Program-made: the position numbers and the translations under genes
Notes under the pieces: generated by a model
What the model was told of the DNA's origin: nothing
The model's database searches: none
Seen by the model: the letters and a program-made list of their open reading frames with translations, nothing else
Shown here: positions 32,790 through 44,650 of the stretch, in pieces
Layout of the letters: every line of letters begins with the position of its first letter
How positions within the stretch are numbered: the stretch's first letter is position 1
DNA from: Gymnothorax reevesii
Lineage: Eukaryota > Chordata > Actinopteri > Anguilliformes > Muraenidae
Direction: 5' to 3'
Length of the DNA stretch: 64,000 nucleotides
NCBI GenBank assembly: GCA_029721435.1
Contig: CM056583.1
Location: 58,246,120 to 58,310,119 of the forward strand

Positions 32790-34144
32790 TTAATTGGGGA
32801 TACCACCCCTTCATGATTAGCAAATGGTAGGTGTAGGGGGGTTTATATATTGGGTAGTTGTCAGTGAGGTGGTTTTTTTTGGGGGGCTTGGTTGGCTGTA
32901 GAGGGGAATCCATGGCTCTCCCTCCTCTGTTTTCACATGTAACCAATGCCATGAAACTAGTAAAATGACAGAGCTCTGCCAAACCTTGGTGCTGTGTTCC
33001 TTCCTGTTTTGTATGTCTCAATTGCCGCGGCCGTCCCCAAGTTGAGTCAGGGAAAAATATTAACTAAACCTTACAAAGTTAAAGTTAACTTATGCATTAG
33101 TTAACTATCAAATAATTGACAGTTAATGCTTATTACTGCATTAACTAAGGTATCCTTATAGTAAAGTGTTACCATACAAGCAAAACAACAAAATAACAAC
33201 AAAATAACTGATTCAAGGTCATGCAATGGGTTAGTGAACAATTGTTAGTAAGTTTCAATGCATAAACCAGCTGTAGCACGTACAAACAAACAAAACGAAC
33301 ATTCTCGCAGCCTCATCCTCTGTATTTTAAGCAGTACTTTAGCTGGAGGAAGCCAGCAAAATGAATTTAGGTAAAAGAATGATTGACAAGATAATTCATG
33401 AATGATGGGTATTTTACTTCGTAGCTCTCAGAAGGCAGATCGTCAGGTTAGGCCATATTACAAAAAGTTGATGATCATCCTTTTGGGCATTAAAAAGTGA
33501 GGCGGGGCTAAACTCATATGGAAACACCCATTACATTCTTTTCTGTACCTGTATCACTTTTGTTCAGCAAGCATTTTACTTTTGACTCAACTAACAAGGA
33601 CAAAAGAAACATACATGTTCCGGTTAAGATAAAATTATAGCCCAGACATTTCACATTATTCTTCAAAAACATCCATAAAAGGCAGATATGGGATGTTAGA
33701 AACATAAAGTAAGTCTCGTGAACAATTTCTCTGTAAATGAAGTTTGACTGAAAATGTTACTTTTGTCCCGGCTCTCCACTTTGTGGCTTGAAAGTTTGCA
33801 GTGAACAGCCGGTTTTGATTTCCTGAACATACTCCAGAATGAGAGTTGATGAAACTTTAATAAAATGAAATAACTGAAGTGAAAGAACTGCATAATTCAT
33901 CAGGGGAAAGTGGGAATATATTTCACAGGTCATATAAATCATTCAGATATGAACTGTGTCTCTCACCAGTCCCATCCATGGCCTCGCAGTCTGGCAACCT
34001 CTGTTGAACTCCCAGCCCAGTATGAGTACTGCTGATCTGCTAAATAAACCAAGGCTGACCACATGTAACACACTGGCAGAGTAGTAGAGGTCTAAACTCC
34101 ATTCCATTGAATATAATGTTGTTTTATTTTAAGCCGTGACCAGG
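32790..34144. other. Non-coding, nothing recognised
   Basis: No coding signature or named repeat is visible in this stretch. Confidence 0.4.
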
Positions 34145-35264
34145 AATTCTATATCTCGCACTGTCACTGTTGGGATCATTGTCTAGCTGAAATCTCTACA
34201 CTCGTTTCGTCTTCAGCATCCTAGTAGATGGCAGCAGATTCTTATCAAGAATGCCTCGGTACATTTCTCTATTCATCCTTACTTCAATTATATTAAATCT
34301 GCCAGCACCATACGCTGACAAACAGCCCCACACCAAGATGTGCCTACCTCCAAACTTCACTGTTGGTATGGTGTTTTGGAGTGATGTGCAGTGCTGTTTG
34401 TCCTCAAAACAAGTTGTGTGCTATGACATCCAGAGAGTTCAATTTTGGTCTCATCTGACCAGATTATATTCTCCTAGTATTTCATAGGCTTGTCCAAATG
34501 CTGTGCAGCCAACTTTAAAGAAGCTTCAACATGCTTTTTCTTCAGCAGTAGCGGTTTGCACGGTGAGCGTGCATAGATGCCATGGCAGTTGAGTGCAATT
34601 CTTATTGTTTTCTTTTAAACAACTCTACCTGATAATTCAAGGTCTTTCTGAAGCTGTCCATTAGTGGTCCTCAACTCCTCTGATTATTCCTTGGACTTCT
34701 CTGTCAGAAATCTTGCTAGGAGTACCTGGTCGTGGCCAGTTTATGGTGAAATGATGTTCTTTCCATTTTCGGATTATGGCCCCAACGATGCTCACTGGAA
34801 CATTCAGAGGTTTAGAAATATGTCTGTAACCAATGCCACCAGTATGTTTGCCATCAGTATAAGGTTGCAAAGGTCTTGAGAGAGCTCTTTGGTTTTCCCC
34901 ATCATGAGATGCTTCTTGTGTTACACCTTGATAATGAGAAACCTTTTTATACGCCATTAATTAGGAGTAAACCAGCTGCTAGGGGGCAGGATTGCTTCCT
35001 AAATACTGACAGATTTCAGCTGGTTTCTTGGCTTTCCATGCCTTTTTGCACTTCCTTTTCTTCATGTGTTCAATACATATTCCCCGTGTCATTCCACTTT
35101 ATTACAATAACTTAATTCATGGACTTATTTGTTTTGATTTCTTTTTATGTATGGAGTATGTGGGTTGTTCCTGACATCTGGTGAAAATTTCATGTCAATA
35201 ACCTCATATTAAATATATTTACTTAGAAAAATGTTGATGCGTTCAATTCTTATTTTCCCCGCTG
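34145..35264 (-). mobile_element. Tc1-like transposon, one terminus intact
   Basis: The right end read inwards on the minus strand is CAGCGGGGAAAATAAG, next to a TA target, as in fish Tc1 elements. The coding region starts around 34957 with an intact 98-codon frame containing SKPLNVPVSIVGAIIRKWKE and NWPRPGTPSKISDRE (helix-turn-helix plus a GRPR-like hook). Further along, degraded frames give TVKFGGRHILVWG (the KHGGGS.MLWG motif) near 34350. The other terminus is missing beyond about 34145, and the catalytic half has several frame breaks, so the copy is dead. Confidence 0.88.
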
Positions 35265-36173
35265 TATAATGGGATGTAGTATATTTTGATTCCAATTGTT
35301 CTGGGATCATTCCATGCCAAGTGCTCACATTTCCTGAAGACTTCCCAGGTGACCATCTCAGATTTTGCTTAAAGTGTGAAAACAATTAAACCTTAGGGCG
35401 TATAATGTGGTCTCTGGGTCTCTCCAAACCCCCAGGGCCCGAACAGTCATCATGCAAAAGTTCCCTATTTGGGAACCCACAACTGCAAAATGGTGCAAAA
35501 TAATGTAAATCTAAGCACAGATTCTGAAAGACTGGGCCAGAATTGGCTTGAATACCAATTTTCTGGGACTCTCCATTGAGGAGATGCCGACCTCCCAAAA
35601 CCACTTTGGGCATTTACGTTTAAAAAAGCGGCCGTGGCACCCAAAATTTGAAGGGCCGTGACATTTTTCAGGTGTTCATCATACAGGCAACTGAAGTTTA
35701 TAGTCTACCTACCTGTATTTTTAACACTACAGCCCTGACTATATTGAGTCATGTACTGAAGAGTTCATTGAAAATACATGAATGGTCAACTGTCTTAAGT
35801 TCCAAGAAGGCCAATTTTTATTCACTTAATGTATGGAGTACCTGTGGACAGTCTTTCATTGCATCTGTTGGAATGATTTACATCCTAAAATTTTCTGTCA
35901 AAAGCTTGATAAAATCTTAATGGTCTTTTGCCGCCGAAAATTTAAATTTGAAATATGTTCTAGGGAATGCTTTTTTATAAACATTTTAACATTAGCTCTG
36001 CAAACAGCGTTTCGACAATTAAAAAAAACATTTTCGGAGTTACTATTTTAGCCGCCACAGCCTCCAAAAATCGGGAAAAAAACGAGTATGCAAGATCACT
36101 TGCACCCGTGATGTACACTCAGGGACACACCTGACATTTTTTCAACTTGGCGGCGCGTATTCCTGCAATATTT
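35265..36173. other. Non-coding, nothing recognised
   Basis: No gene or classified repeat is visible. It runs up to the inverted repeat Z copy. Confidence 0.4.
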
Positions 36174-36841
36174 ATATCCCCAAACGCCGAATGGCGTTCC
36201 GGGAATATTATGTTTTTGGTCCGACCGCTGCCGTTGCCTCCACCGCCGCCCTACGTGTTAACGCGATAACTTCAGTATTATTTCAATTAGAAATTTCATG
36301 TTTTGCACGTAAGTAAGTATCATAAACAGGAGAATTGATTCGATTTTGGACAATTTACAATGAGTAGATTGGCCACCAGGGGCCAAAAACTGAAAAATCA
36401 CAGTTTTTATCATATCTCTGGAAATATTTGTCCGATTGACCTCAAATCAAGTGCAAATGAAAGGTCATGACCTGAGGATGTGTCCCACGATGACATTTGA
36501 TTCAAAATTTTGACACAAGGTGGGGCTTTGTCACACACAATTCACCATTTTTGCCATATCTTTTGAACCACTTGTCCCATTGACATGAAGCGATGTGCAA
36601 CTGCAAGGTCATGGCCTCACAACGTGTCACATGATGACATCATACCTGTATGGTTCAATATTTTTCCACCAGGTGGCACTTTGTTGGCCATATCTTCAGA
36701 ACCATTTGTCCAATTGACCTGAAATTAAGTTAACTTAAAGTCTATTCAAGGTCTATTCAAGAACTGGGATATTGGAGGATTGGGGGCGTTCGGGGATTTA
36801 CCCGAAGCCGTCGCCTCCAACGTCATAAGCCTAGTTTTTGT
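36174..36841 (-). mobile_element. Repeat Z, copy 2 (inverted)
   Basis: This is the reverse complement of the element at 28068-28868. It starts ATCCCCAAACGCCGAATGG and ends GGGGGCGTTCGGGGATTTA plus the outer arm CATAAGCCTAGTTTTTG. It lacks the internal tandem duplication of copy 1, so it represents the simpler form. CCACCAGGTGGCAC lies at 36666-36679. Confidence 0.85.
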
Positions 36842-36879
36842 CTAAAACTTGCTTCAATACTTGAAATGCCCGGTCGGTG

Positions 36880-38460
36880 CATCGTGGTATTGTAGAAAAA
36901 CAACCAAAGACGTGGTTTCCATATGATATGTTTCCCTCAACCAGTTGAGAGCAAGTAAATAACTCTAAGTGGGCGGTGATGTGCGTGTGTACCTATGTCA
37001 GATAAATACATACCAACACATCTGAAATGCTTTTCCATTTCAGATTATGGGCATTAAGTCTGTTTCGCAAATGTGAGAATCCACCTCAAGCGAGCGTAAA
37101 AAAAGTTTTTTTTTTTTTTCTGCGAATCAGAGGATTTATTTTCAAATATTGTTGTTTCCATTAGGCAACCTTTTTTGATGCGTAATTTAAAATACCCATT
37201 AAAACAGGTAAATGGAAACTCAGCTACTGACAACGGCTAGGCTGAACTAGCAGCTAATATGAAAACCAGCGACATGCACACCTTCATATCTCACAACTGA
37301 GTGACTGCCTTGCAATACTGAATAGCTATGAAATCGCATAACTTCTCATAGGCATCTGAAATATTCTCTTCTTCTGATTGTTCGTATTTGTCATACATAA
37401 TTGTAGACTGGCGTTCTTTTTGTGAACAATGTTGGTCAATTTGAAAGGAGGCGCGATGGTTGTAGGTCAGGATTGTATCCAGGATCTGTGAATGCCGAGT
37501 TGGGGGCAGGGCTGAGTGTTCCCGAGTATACATCGCACCCAAACTGCCAAACGGTTGTGAAAAAAAATACAAATTTTTAGGGGTGTTCCCAAACACAGTC
37601 GTTTTGTTTATATTCCTGCATTATAGATAGATTTTTGGCAGAAACATGGTCATATTCGAATTCAGAAAGAAAATTTACATAAAATAGGTTCAACTTGCAA
37701 TTTCGTGACAGAAGACCTTTAAATAATAGACAGGGATGATAGTGGTGGATTCCCATGGCAATGTATTGTGTCATGCGTGAAGGTTTTTTCCAGTGGCATT
37801 GAACAGGTCTGATATGCTCACAGCCACAATGTTCCTTCGCTTTAACATGACCTCATCACGACTTTTCATATGGTTATGCTATTTGCCCTAACATCAAAAT
37901 ATGTCAAAAAATAGGGAGACCAGGCTCTAAACTCAGTAGCAATGCTCTGTTTATGAAGATTTCGTTGCTGGGGAAAACCTTGTTTATGGACAAGGCGAGT
38001 TTGTGTCCAATCAACGGAGCCTAATATGTTTTTACGGTTGCTGATGCAATCGTTATGGATTGTATAGGGAAGTACCAAAAGGCAGATCTTTCTCTGTAAA
38101 AGTTCTTTGACATCAAACAGTCTTATGGACCAAATACACTTGCCAGCAGAGAGCATATCAGCTGTGATTACATGACCCTTGGTTGGGTCCATTTCCACTC
38201 ATCTGATTGACAGTTTTCTGTGGCAGTGTGTGAATATTTGTCTTCAATTACAACTTACCTGAAGAATGCAGCAGGGATCTATTTTATAGTAAATATTAAT
38301 ATGATACCCCTTGTACACATTATTTGCAAGCATGGCACCTCCTTTCACTGATGTTCAAATGATGAACAACAGTATTTGTGGGTAATACCCCTGAAGTGTG
38401 TACAAACTGTGATCTGGCGTAATACATGACACATTAAAGACAAATCAAAATAGAAGATTC
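36880..38460 (-). pseudogene. Possible decayed Harbinger-like DNA transposon
   Basis: Minus-strand frames at 37866-38198 include NILGSVDWTQTRLVHKQGFP and RNLHKQSIATEFRA. These loosely resemble the PIF/Harbinger DDE segment (ILG.ID.TH/Q....., then NRK..HSI). A second frame at 37291-37596 has no family signature. The word TAATACATGACACATT at 38430 is reminiscent of Harbinger sub-terminal DNA at 24245. No inverted termini were located. I hold this call loosely. Confidence 0.3.
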
Positions 38461-39700
38461 TGCAACCAGTCTTAATGATATGTTCTCCTCTTTATTTCCT
38501 TTGCTTTTCCCATAACCCTTAGAGCCCCTCCATCTCCACAGCTGAGGCCCTTATTCCTGTCTTGAGTCTGTTGTTGCACAGATTCGTTGATGTGTCAAAA
38601 TTTACCCAAAGCCAACTTGGAAACTGCTTCCATGGCCTCTAGTACTTCAGTCTATCTGGTGTCTTGGTGTTTCTAGAAAATTCCTAAACTGATACCCTGC
38701 AGCTCTTAATTCTGCAAGTCTTAACTTACCTGCCATCAACTGCCATCATCCAGTCCTGCATCTGTCACTCATCCACCCAAGCCAACTCCTCCCTGAACCT
38801 ACTTCAAGTCGAAAGCCAGCTGAAATAACATCTCTATATATAATAAAGCTAATTATGCATTCCATCCAATGCTTTGCTAATAAACTACTCATAATAAATG
38901 AAAAGACCTCTTTATTGTCCAATACCTATGGCCCTGTTCAGCAGTTTGCCTTTGCCAGTTCAATATATTCATTTTCATCCATGTATTTGTATATCGGAGT
39001 AAGACAGAAGCCCTAGATTTTCAAACATACAACAATGTATATCTAGTAACAGTAAATATTCGGAATTCATTTTTACTTTTTTCTTTTACAGCAGTGGAAT
39101 TTCTCACTGTGACAGCCTGCTTTTGCTTTTGTCTTGTTTCCCGAATTTGTCTGTGCTGAATGTTTTTTTTTATTCCTGAGGGGGGGAATCAGCAGGCAGA
39201 GTTCAGTAATTCATGGCTGTTTTTGGCCTGGTGGATCACCCAGTTCTACAAGCAGAAACAAATTAATTCTTACCATCCACTCTGACCCTTGCTCTCTTAT
39301 ACTTGGCATTAATTGCTCACTGTCTCTCCGGTCCTGAACAGGTCTCAGGGTTAATCACATCTCTGCTCTGCGCCAACATTTACAGTGCTAAGAAATTTCC
39401 CCTCACCTAAAACAATTTGCCCTCCACTTAACCCAAAAGCCAGCAACAGTAGTATCCACAGAGGCTAAATCATCCAACTCTATCATGTTAAGGGGAAATT
39501 TGCTCTAATCTACACACACACCATTAAAAACATAAATAAGGCAACAATTACGCTATGAAAGACTAGCTAATCAGAGGCTTGTAGGATAAAATCTATGGAA
39601 AGAAATTTTCACTCTCCATTAATAATTTTATGAATGAAAAAATTGTTATATTCAAGAAGGGATTGATGGATATTTACTAGAGGTAATACAGGTGGGAACT
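38461..39700. other. Non-coding, nothing recognised
   Basis: AT-rich, with no gene or named repeat visible before the palindrome at 39.7 kb. Confidence 0.4.
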
Positions 39701-39705
39701 CAGAG

Positions 39706-39785
39706 AAAAAAGGAACATAAAAAATGCATTATAGCATACGTGTCAACGTGTATGCTATAATGCATTTTTTTATGTTCCTTTTTAT
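39706..39785. repeat. Near-perfect palindrome, about 35-bp arms
   Basis: AAAAGGAACATAAAAAATGC, then ATTATAGCATACG, is mirrored after a short spacer by CGTGTATGCTATAATGCA, then TTTTTTTATGTTCCTTTT. One A/T length difference breaks the symmetry. It would form a long stem. It has no ORF and is not flanked by an obvious target duplication. Confidence 0.85.
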
Positions 39786-40075
39786 GTTTCCGTGCATTGG
39801 GTTTCCAAGATGTGGGCTGAAAAAATGGGAAGTTTTTTTCTCTTATTTTGCTCTTGACCACTTGTAAGATTTTCTCCTACCTAAGTGAGGGGCAAAATAA
39901 GAAAATACCAGTGAATCCCAGTGATTAATGGGCACTAAAAATGAGAAAATAATGGATACAAACAAAAATAAGAGAAAATGTGTTTGTATTTCGCTTCTTG
40001 CATGAGGCCCAAAATCCTGTATAATCCTACTACTATAAATGGAAAGCAGTTTATGTGTGTTTGTATGTCATACAT

Positions 40076-40279
40076 CAGTGCTATTTAACCATGTCCAGAA
40101 AGGGCCGGTGTGGGTGCAGGTTTTCATTCCAACCAAGCACTTACACATCTGACACCACTTATCAACCCCAGGAGTCTGTGCTATAGAGCTTGATTAGTAT
40201 TTTCAGGTGTGTAAGTGCTTGGTTGGAATGACAGCCTGCACCCACACTGGCCCTTGCAGGATAATGTTGAATAGCCCTG
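40076..40279. mobile_element. Foldback hAT-type MITE
   Basis: The halves are inverted copies. GGGTGCAGGTTTTCATTCCA, then ACCAAGCACTTACACA, mirrors TGTGTAAGTGCTTGGTTGGA, then ATGACAGCCTGCACCC. The ends are CAGTGCTATTTAACC and GTTGAATAGCCCTG. Flanking octamers TCATACAT and TACTACAC agree at only five of eight positions, so the duplication is decayed or the call off by a base. The element is common in fish genomes. Confidence 0.8.
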
Positions 40280-40284
40280 TACTA

Positions 40285-40540
40285 CACTCTCAGAAATAGA
40301 GGTACAGCAGGAGTCCATTTCTGTTCCCCAAGGAACATTCAGCACGTATGTACCCTTTAGGGCTAATTATAGGACCTCAAGGTACCTGTATGAACCTTTT
40401 TAGGGTCTAAAAGGTACTTTTATGTTTCAAAATAAATAAAAACCCACTTCTAAGGTACAACAACAGTACCTTTGAGGGTATTGCCCCCCAAGGTACTGTT
40501 GTTGTTTTGTTTGCACTATAGCCGGTAAGGTCCCTAGTAA
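40285..40540 (+). repeat. GGTAC-rich interspersed repeat
   Basis: It opens with ACACTCTCAGAAATAGAGGTAC and repeats AAGGTAC or GGTACC-type words about ten times, a pattern I recognise from a common teleost repeat whose ends are ACACTCT-A/C-AGAA. It contains a local inverted pair, AACAACAGTACCTT and AAGGTACTGTTGTTG, around 40458-40512. Only the left terminus is clear. Confidence 0.5.
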
Positions 40541-41109
40541 GAGAGTTGTTGAGCAATTAGCTACAAAGAGGAAAGTGCTAGTTAGCAAGGGAATCTTTCT
40601 CTCTTTTTTCCTCTTTCTGGGCACCATCTGGTGCTAAATCTTTTTATCTCGGTTTCCGAGATTTTTCCCTTTTATTTCATTCTGTCGAGCTCGCATTGCT
40701 TCCTTATTGTTATTCGGACTGGATCTAGGTCCTTTGGAAGCGCGAGTCTCTCTCTCTGATTTCTGTCTGTGTTTGCCTCTAATTTTGCTATTCTTCCTTT
40801 CGTTCCAGCCACAGCATTTCGCGTCTCAAAAAACCGACCATCACAGTACACTCTAGCCAACATGGAGACATCAGCTGTGGCCAAGATTGAAAAGGTTGTT
40901 ACCAGCCAACAAGCTTTGCTGTCTGGTTTCGGCAAAGGGCTTTCCAGCCTGGGTAACTAGCTGGCTGGTTTGGCTGACAGGAGAGTTTGTTGCAAAAACA
41001 GGAGAGTGTTCTGTTAAGCTTGACCGAGAGTATCAGATCCCTGTCTACACAAGTTTCACAAAATGTTGCACAAGCGTCACCCATACACCTTACCAGAGAA
41101 CTGAAGTTA

Positions 41110-41496
41110 CAATTGCCTCAAAGATATAATGGCCTAATGTGAGATATTTTTTAAGGCTCAACCGTCACGTTTTGTTAACGAGGATTCTCGGAAAGCATTT
41201 ATATTATCCCTGTTGGCTTGCACAGCACTCACTCGGGTCAGCCCGCTTATCAGATCTAATTCACCAGCCGTAAATTCTGTGGTGGCTCTGTGTCTGACTA
41301 TGCCATCGAATTCCAAACTCTGGCGACCAACAGCAGATGGCATGAGAGGGCTCTCTACGACGCGTTTGTTGCTGGTCTGTCCAAATGGATAAAGGACAAG
41401 CTTCTCCCTTCTGACCTGCCCAAAAGCCTGGAACGCGTCATAAGCATGGCCATTCGCGTCGACTCCCGATTGGAGGAAGGAAGACCACTGCCTTGA
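41110..41496 (+). pseudogene. Gypsy C gag fragment
   Basis: CEIFFKAQPSRFVNEDSRKA, then FILSLLA near 41137-41215, is followed in another frame by SVSDYAIEFQTLATNSRWHE, then ALYDAFVAGLSKWIKDKL and LERVISMAIRVDSRLEE up to 41485. This is the capsid region of a gypsy gag. The zinc knuckle expected next is missing, because after GRPLP and a TGA the sequence jumps straight into protease. An ATG-led frame at 40863 (METSAVAKIEKVVTSQQALL) may be the original gag start. Confidence 0.85.
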
Positions 41497-42650
41497 GACT
41501 CTGCTGCTGAAGAGAATTTCATTGACCTCGATCTAGCCCAGAAGTGGGGCATTCCGGTGGAATCGGTCTTTCCGGATCGAGCGGTCAGTTCCCTCAGTGG
41601 CCAGAAAATCGGTGACATCACTCAGATTACCAGCCCACTCAAACTAAGCATCTCTGGCAACCACCACGAGCAGGTTAAGCTCTTTTTAATTCGGTCACCC
41701 CATGCCCCAGTCGTTCTCGGCCATCCTTGGATGGCCAAACACCTACCTGTCATCGACTGGGGAAAACATGAAATCAAAGTATGGAGTCCCAACTGTGCCC
41801 AGACCTGCCTCAGTGACGCTCGGGATTATGTTCCCACTGCTTCCACAGAAGAAATCCCAAACCTGGAGAAGGTTCCCCCTGAATACCATGACCACAGGGA
41901 GGTGTTTTCTAAGTCTCGGGCCACCAGTCTACCCCCACATCGACCTTATGACTGCGCCATTGAGCTCAAGCCAGAAACTATGCCCCCTAGACGGCGCCTT
42001 TTTTCCCTTTCTCGTCCCGAAACTTAAGCCATGGAGAAATATCTCTCTGAATCCCTCGCCGCAGGGATTATACGCCCATCATCGTCACCAGCTGGAGGGG
42101 GGTTTTTCTTTGTGGGAAAGAAGGATGGCTCTCTTCGCCCCTGCATTGACTACCGAGGACTCAATGAAATCACTGTTAAGAATCGGTACCCTCTCCCCCT
42201 TATGAACACTGCCTTTGATCTCCTGCAAGGACCCAAAGTGTTTACTAAGTTGGACTTACGCAATGCTTTCCACCTAGTGCGTATATGTGAGGGGTATGAG
42301 TGTAAAACAGCATTTAATAAGCCTACAGGGCACTGGGAGTACCTGGTTCTTCTCTTCGGCCTTACCAACGCTCCAGCTGTGTTCCAAAGTTTAGTTAACA
42401 ATGTATTACCTGATATGATCAACAAGTTTGTGTTTGTTTACCTTGATGATATCTTGATTTTTTCCAAATCTCAGGAGGAGCACTCTCATCACGTGTGACG
42501 AGTACTTGGGCGCCTACTGGAGAATCGACTGTTTGTCAAGGCGGAGAAATGTGAGTTCTCAGTGCAAACCACCTCCTTCCTGGGATACATTATCTCCCCT
42601 GATTCTATCCAGATGGACCCTGTCAAGGTTGAGGTAGTCACCAGTTGCCC
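41497..42650 (+). pseudogene. Gypsy C protease and reverse transcriptase
   Basis: One frame runs through DSAAEENFIDLDLAQKWGIP (retropepsin; the DSG active site reads DSA), HAPVVLGHPWMAKHLPVIDW, HREVFSKSRATSLPPHRPYD, and a TAA at 42025-42027. It continues in frame with [50 protein letters not shown] (catalytic Asp) and [14 protein letters not shown] (catalytic YLDD). A TGA at 42496-42498 follows, then [20 protein letters not shown]. The RT core motifs are intact apart from the nonsense codons. The reading then shifts frame near 42650. Confidence 0.93.
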
Positions 42651-43190
42651 ACTCCTCACAATCGTAAGTCCCTCCAATGTTTCCTGGGATTTGCAAATTT
42701 CTATCGACGTTTCATTAGAAACTATAGTTCAGTTGCCGCACCCCTCACAGCCCTAACTTTGTCTAAACTCAAGTTTCAATGGTCCAAGAAAGCAGAGGAG
42801 GCTTTTTGCATGCTCAAGTCTCGTTTTACTTCTGCCCCCATACTAACCATTCCTGACCCCAAGCTCCAGTTCGTGGTGGAGGTGGACGCCTCCAATGTGG
42901 GAGTTGGAGCGGTACTCTCCCAGAGATTCCCTAAGGACAGCAAGATCCACCCCTGTGCTTACTTTTCCCGACGATTAAGCCCTGCTGAGCGAAATTATGA
43001 CATAGGTAACCGGGAATTGTTAGCTCTCAAGTTGGCCCTGGAAGAGTGGAGGGTGCTGAACTACCATTTCTGGTCTGGACGGACCATAAAAACCTGGAGT
43101 ATCTCCAAACGGCTAAGCGCTTAAACCCCAGACAAGCCAGGTGGGCATTATTTTTCTCTCGTTTTAACTTTCATCTTGCTTATCACCCAG
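42650..43190 (+). pseudogene. Gypsy C RNase H
   Basis: It enters with [20 protein letters not shown], continues [55 protein letters not shown], and after a frameshift near 43050 [11 protein letters not shown] and NVKPDALSH. The acidic residues of the RNase H centre are all present across the break. In gypsy A the same place reads EEWCHWLEGFEHPF, which shows that a few bases are missing here. Confidence 0.92.
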
Positions 43191-44638
43191 GTAGCAAAAA
43201 TGTGAAACCAGATGCACTCTCCCACTGCTTTGAGACTGAGAAAGACAGGCCCGACCCAGATACCATACTCCCAAAGGAAACATTTGTTAATGCTGTCACT
43301 TTGGATATTGAATCTGAGGTAAAGAGTGCTCTTGACAATGTAGCTGCTCCTAGTGCCTGCCCTGACCACTGCCTGTTCGTTCCTGCCCACCTGCGCTCCC
43401 GAGTCCTGGATTGGGGACACTCGTCCAGCCTCTCGTGCCATCCTGGTATCAAGCGCACTCTGGACTTTATCGCTCAACGGTTCTGGTGGCCTGAAATAAG
43501 AAACGATGTCCAGAGATATGTCTCCGCCTGCTCGGTCTGCACCCAAGCTAAGGTATCACACCAACCCCCTCACGGTCTATTGCAACCACTACCCACTCCA
43601 CACCGCCCCTGGTCACACATAGCTCTAGACTTCATCACTGGTCTACCTCCTTCCAATCACTTCACCACCATCCTCACCATTGTTGATCGTTTTTCTAAGG
43701 CTGTTCAATTTGTCCCCCTCACTAAACTTCAATCCGCACAAGAAACCGCCAATCTCATCATCCAACACGTCATCAGATTACACGGCGGCCCACAATTCAC
43801 AGCTAAATTCTGGAAATCCTTTTGTAATTCACTCGGCACTTCAGTCAGTCTCTCGTCCGGTTTTCACCCCCAGACTAATGGCCAGACCGAGCGGGCCAAC
43901 CAAAGCATTGAATCAGTCCTCAGCTGCCTTTGTTTAAAAAAACCCTCCTCCTGGAGTCATCAACTCCCCTGGGCAGAATATGCTATTAACAGCCACACCT
44001 CATCAGCTGTCTCTCCCCTTTTAAAGTCTGCCTGGTACCAGCCTCCTCTGTTTCCATGCCAGGAGGAGGAGGTTGCTGTCCCATCCGCCCGCGAGTTTGT
44101 ACGCCGCTGCAGACGCACTTGGAGGACCACCCGGGAAGTGCTGCTCAGGTCGGTAGCCTGCATGAAGGCCCAAGCAGACAAGAGACGTGTCGCCACTCCA
44201 TCTTACCGACCTGGGCAGCGCGTATGGTTGTCCTCCAAGGACATTCCGTTAAGGGGAAGTGGGGGAAAGTTGTTTCCTAAATTTCTGGGACCTTTTACCA
44301 TTGAGAAGGTCCTAAGCCCTTCTGCTGTCCGCCTCCGTCTGCCCCTGTCCATGCACAGAATTCACCCTACATTTCATGATTCTCAAATTAAACCAGCAGT
44401 TACCCACCCCCTGTCATCTGGACCTGATCCCCCACCTCCCGCCCGCATAATCGACGGAGGCGAGGTGTTTACTGTGCGGGCGTTGTTGGACTGTCATCGA
44501 CGAGGTCGCGGACTCCAGTACCTCGTCGACTGGGAGGGCTACGGTCCTGAACACCGCAGTTGGGTGCCTTCCTGGCGCATCCTGGACAAACAACTTATCA
44601 AGGACTTTCATGCTTCGCACCCTCGTCCATCAGGTTAA
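43190..44638 (+). pseudogene. Gypsy C integrase with chromodomain, catalytic Asp deleted
   Basis: This is the longest uninterrupted TE frame in the window (530 codons from the ATG at 43046, whose first 70 or so residues belong to RNase H). The HHCC finger uses H125, H132, C162 and C165. The core has D195 (ALDFITG) and E282 (NGQTERANQ). The stretch between RLHG and GPQFTAKFW is nine residues shorter than in gypsy A (LPFDIVSDK there), and the second catalytic Asp is gone. The C-terminal domain (LSSKDIPLRGSGGKLFPKFL) and a chromodomain at about 474-525 (QYLVDWEGYGPEHRSWVPSW) follow. Chromodomains steer integration to marked chromatin. The open frame therefore encodes a protein predicted to be inactive. 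Confidence 0.93.
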
Positions 44639-44650
44639 ACGCCAGGAGGC

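Noticed and set aside
37291..37596. 101-codon minus ORF as a host gene
   Set aside because: Lies beside Harbinger-like remnants and has no recognisable family; kept only within the tentative transposon call.
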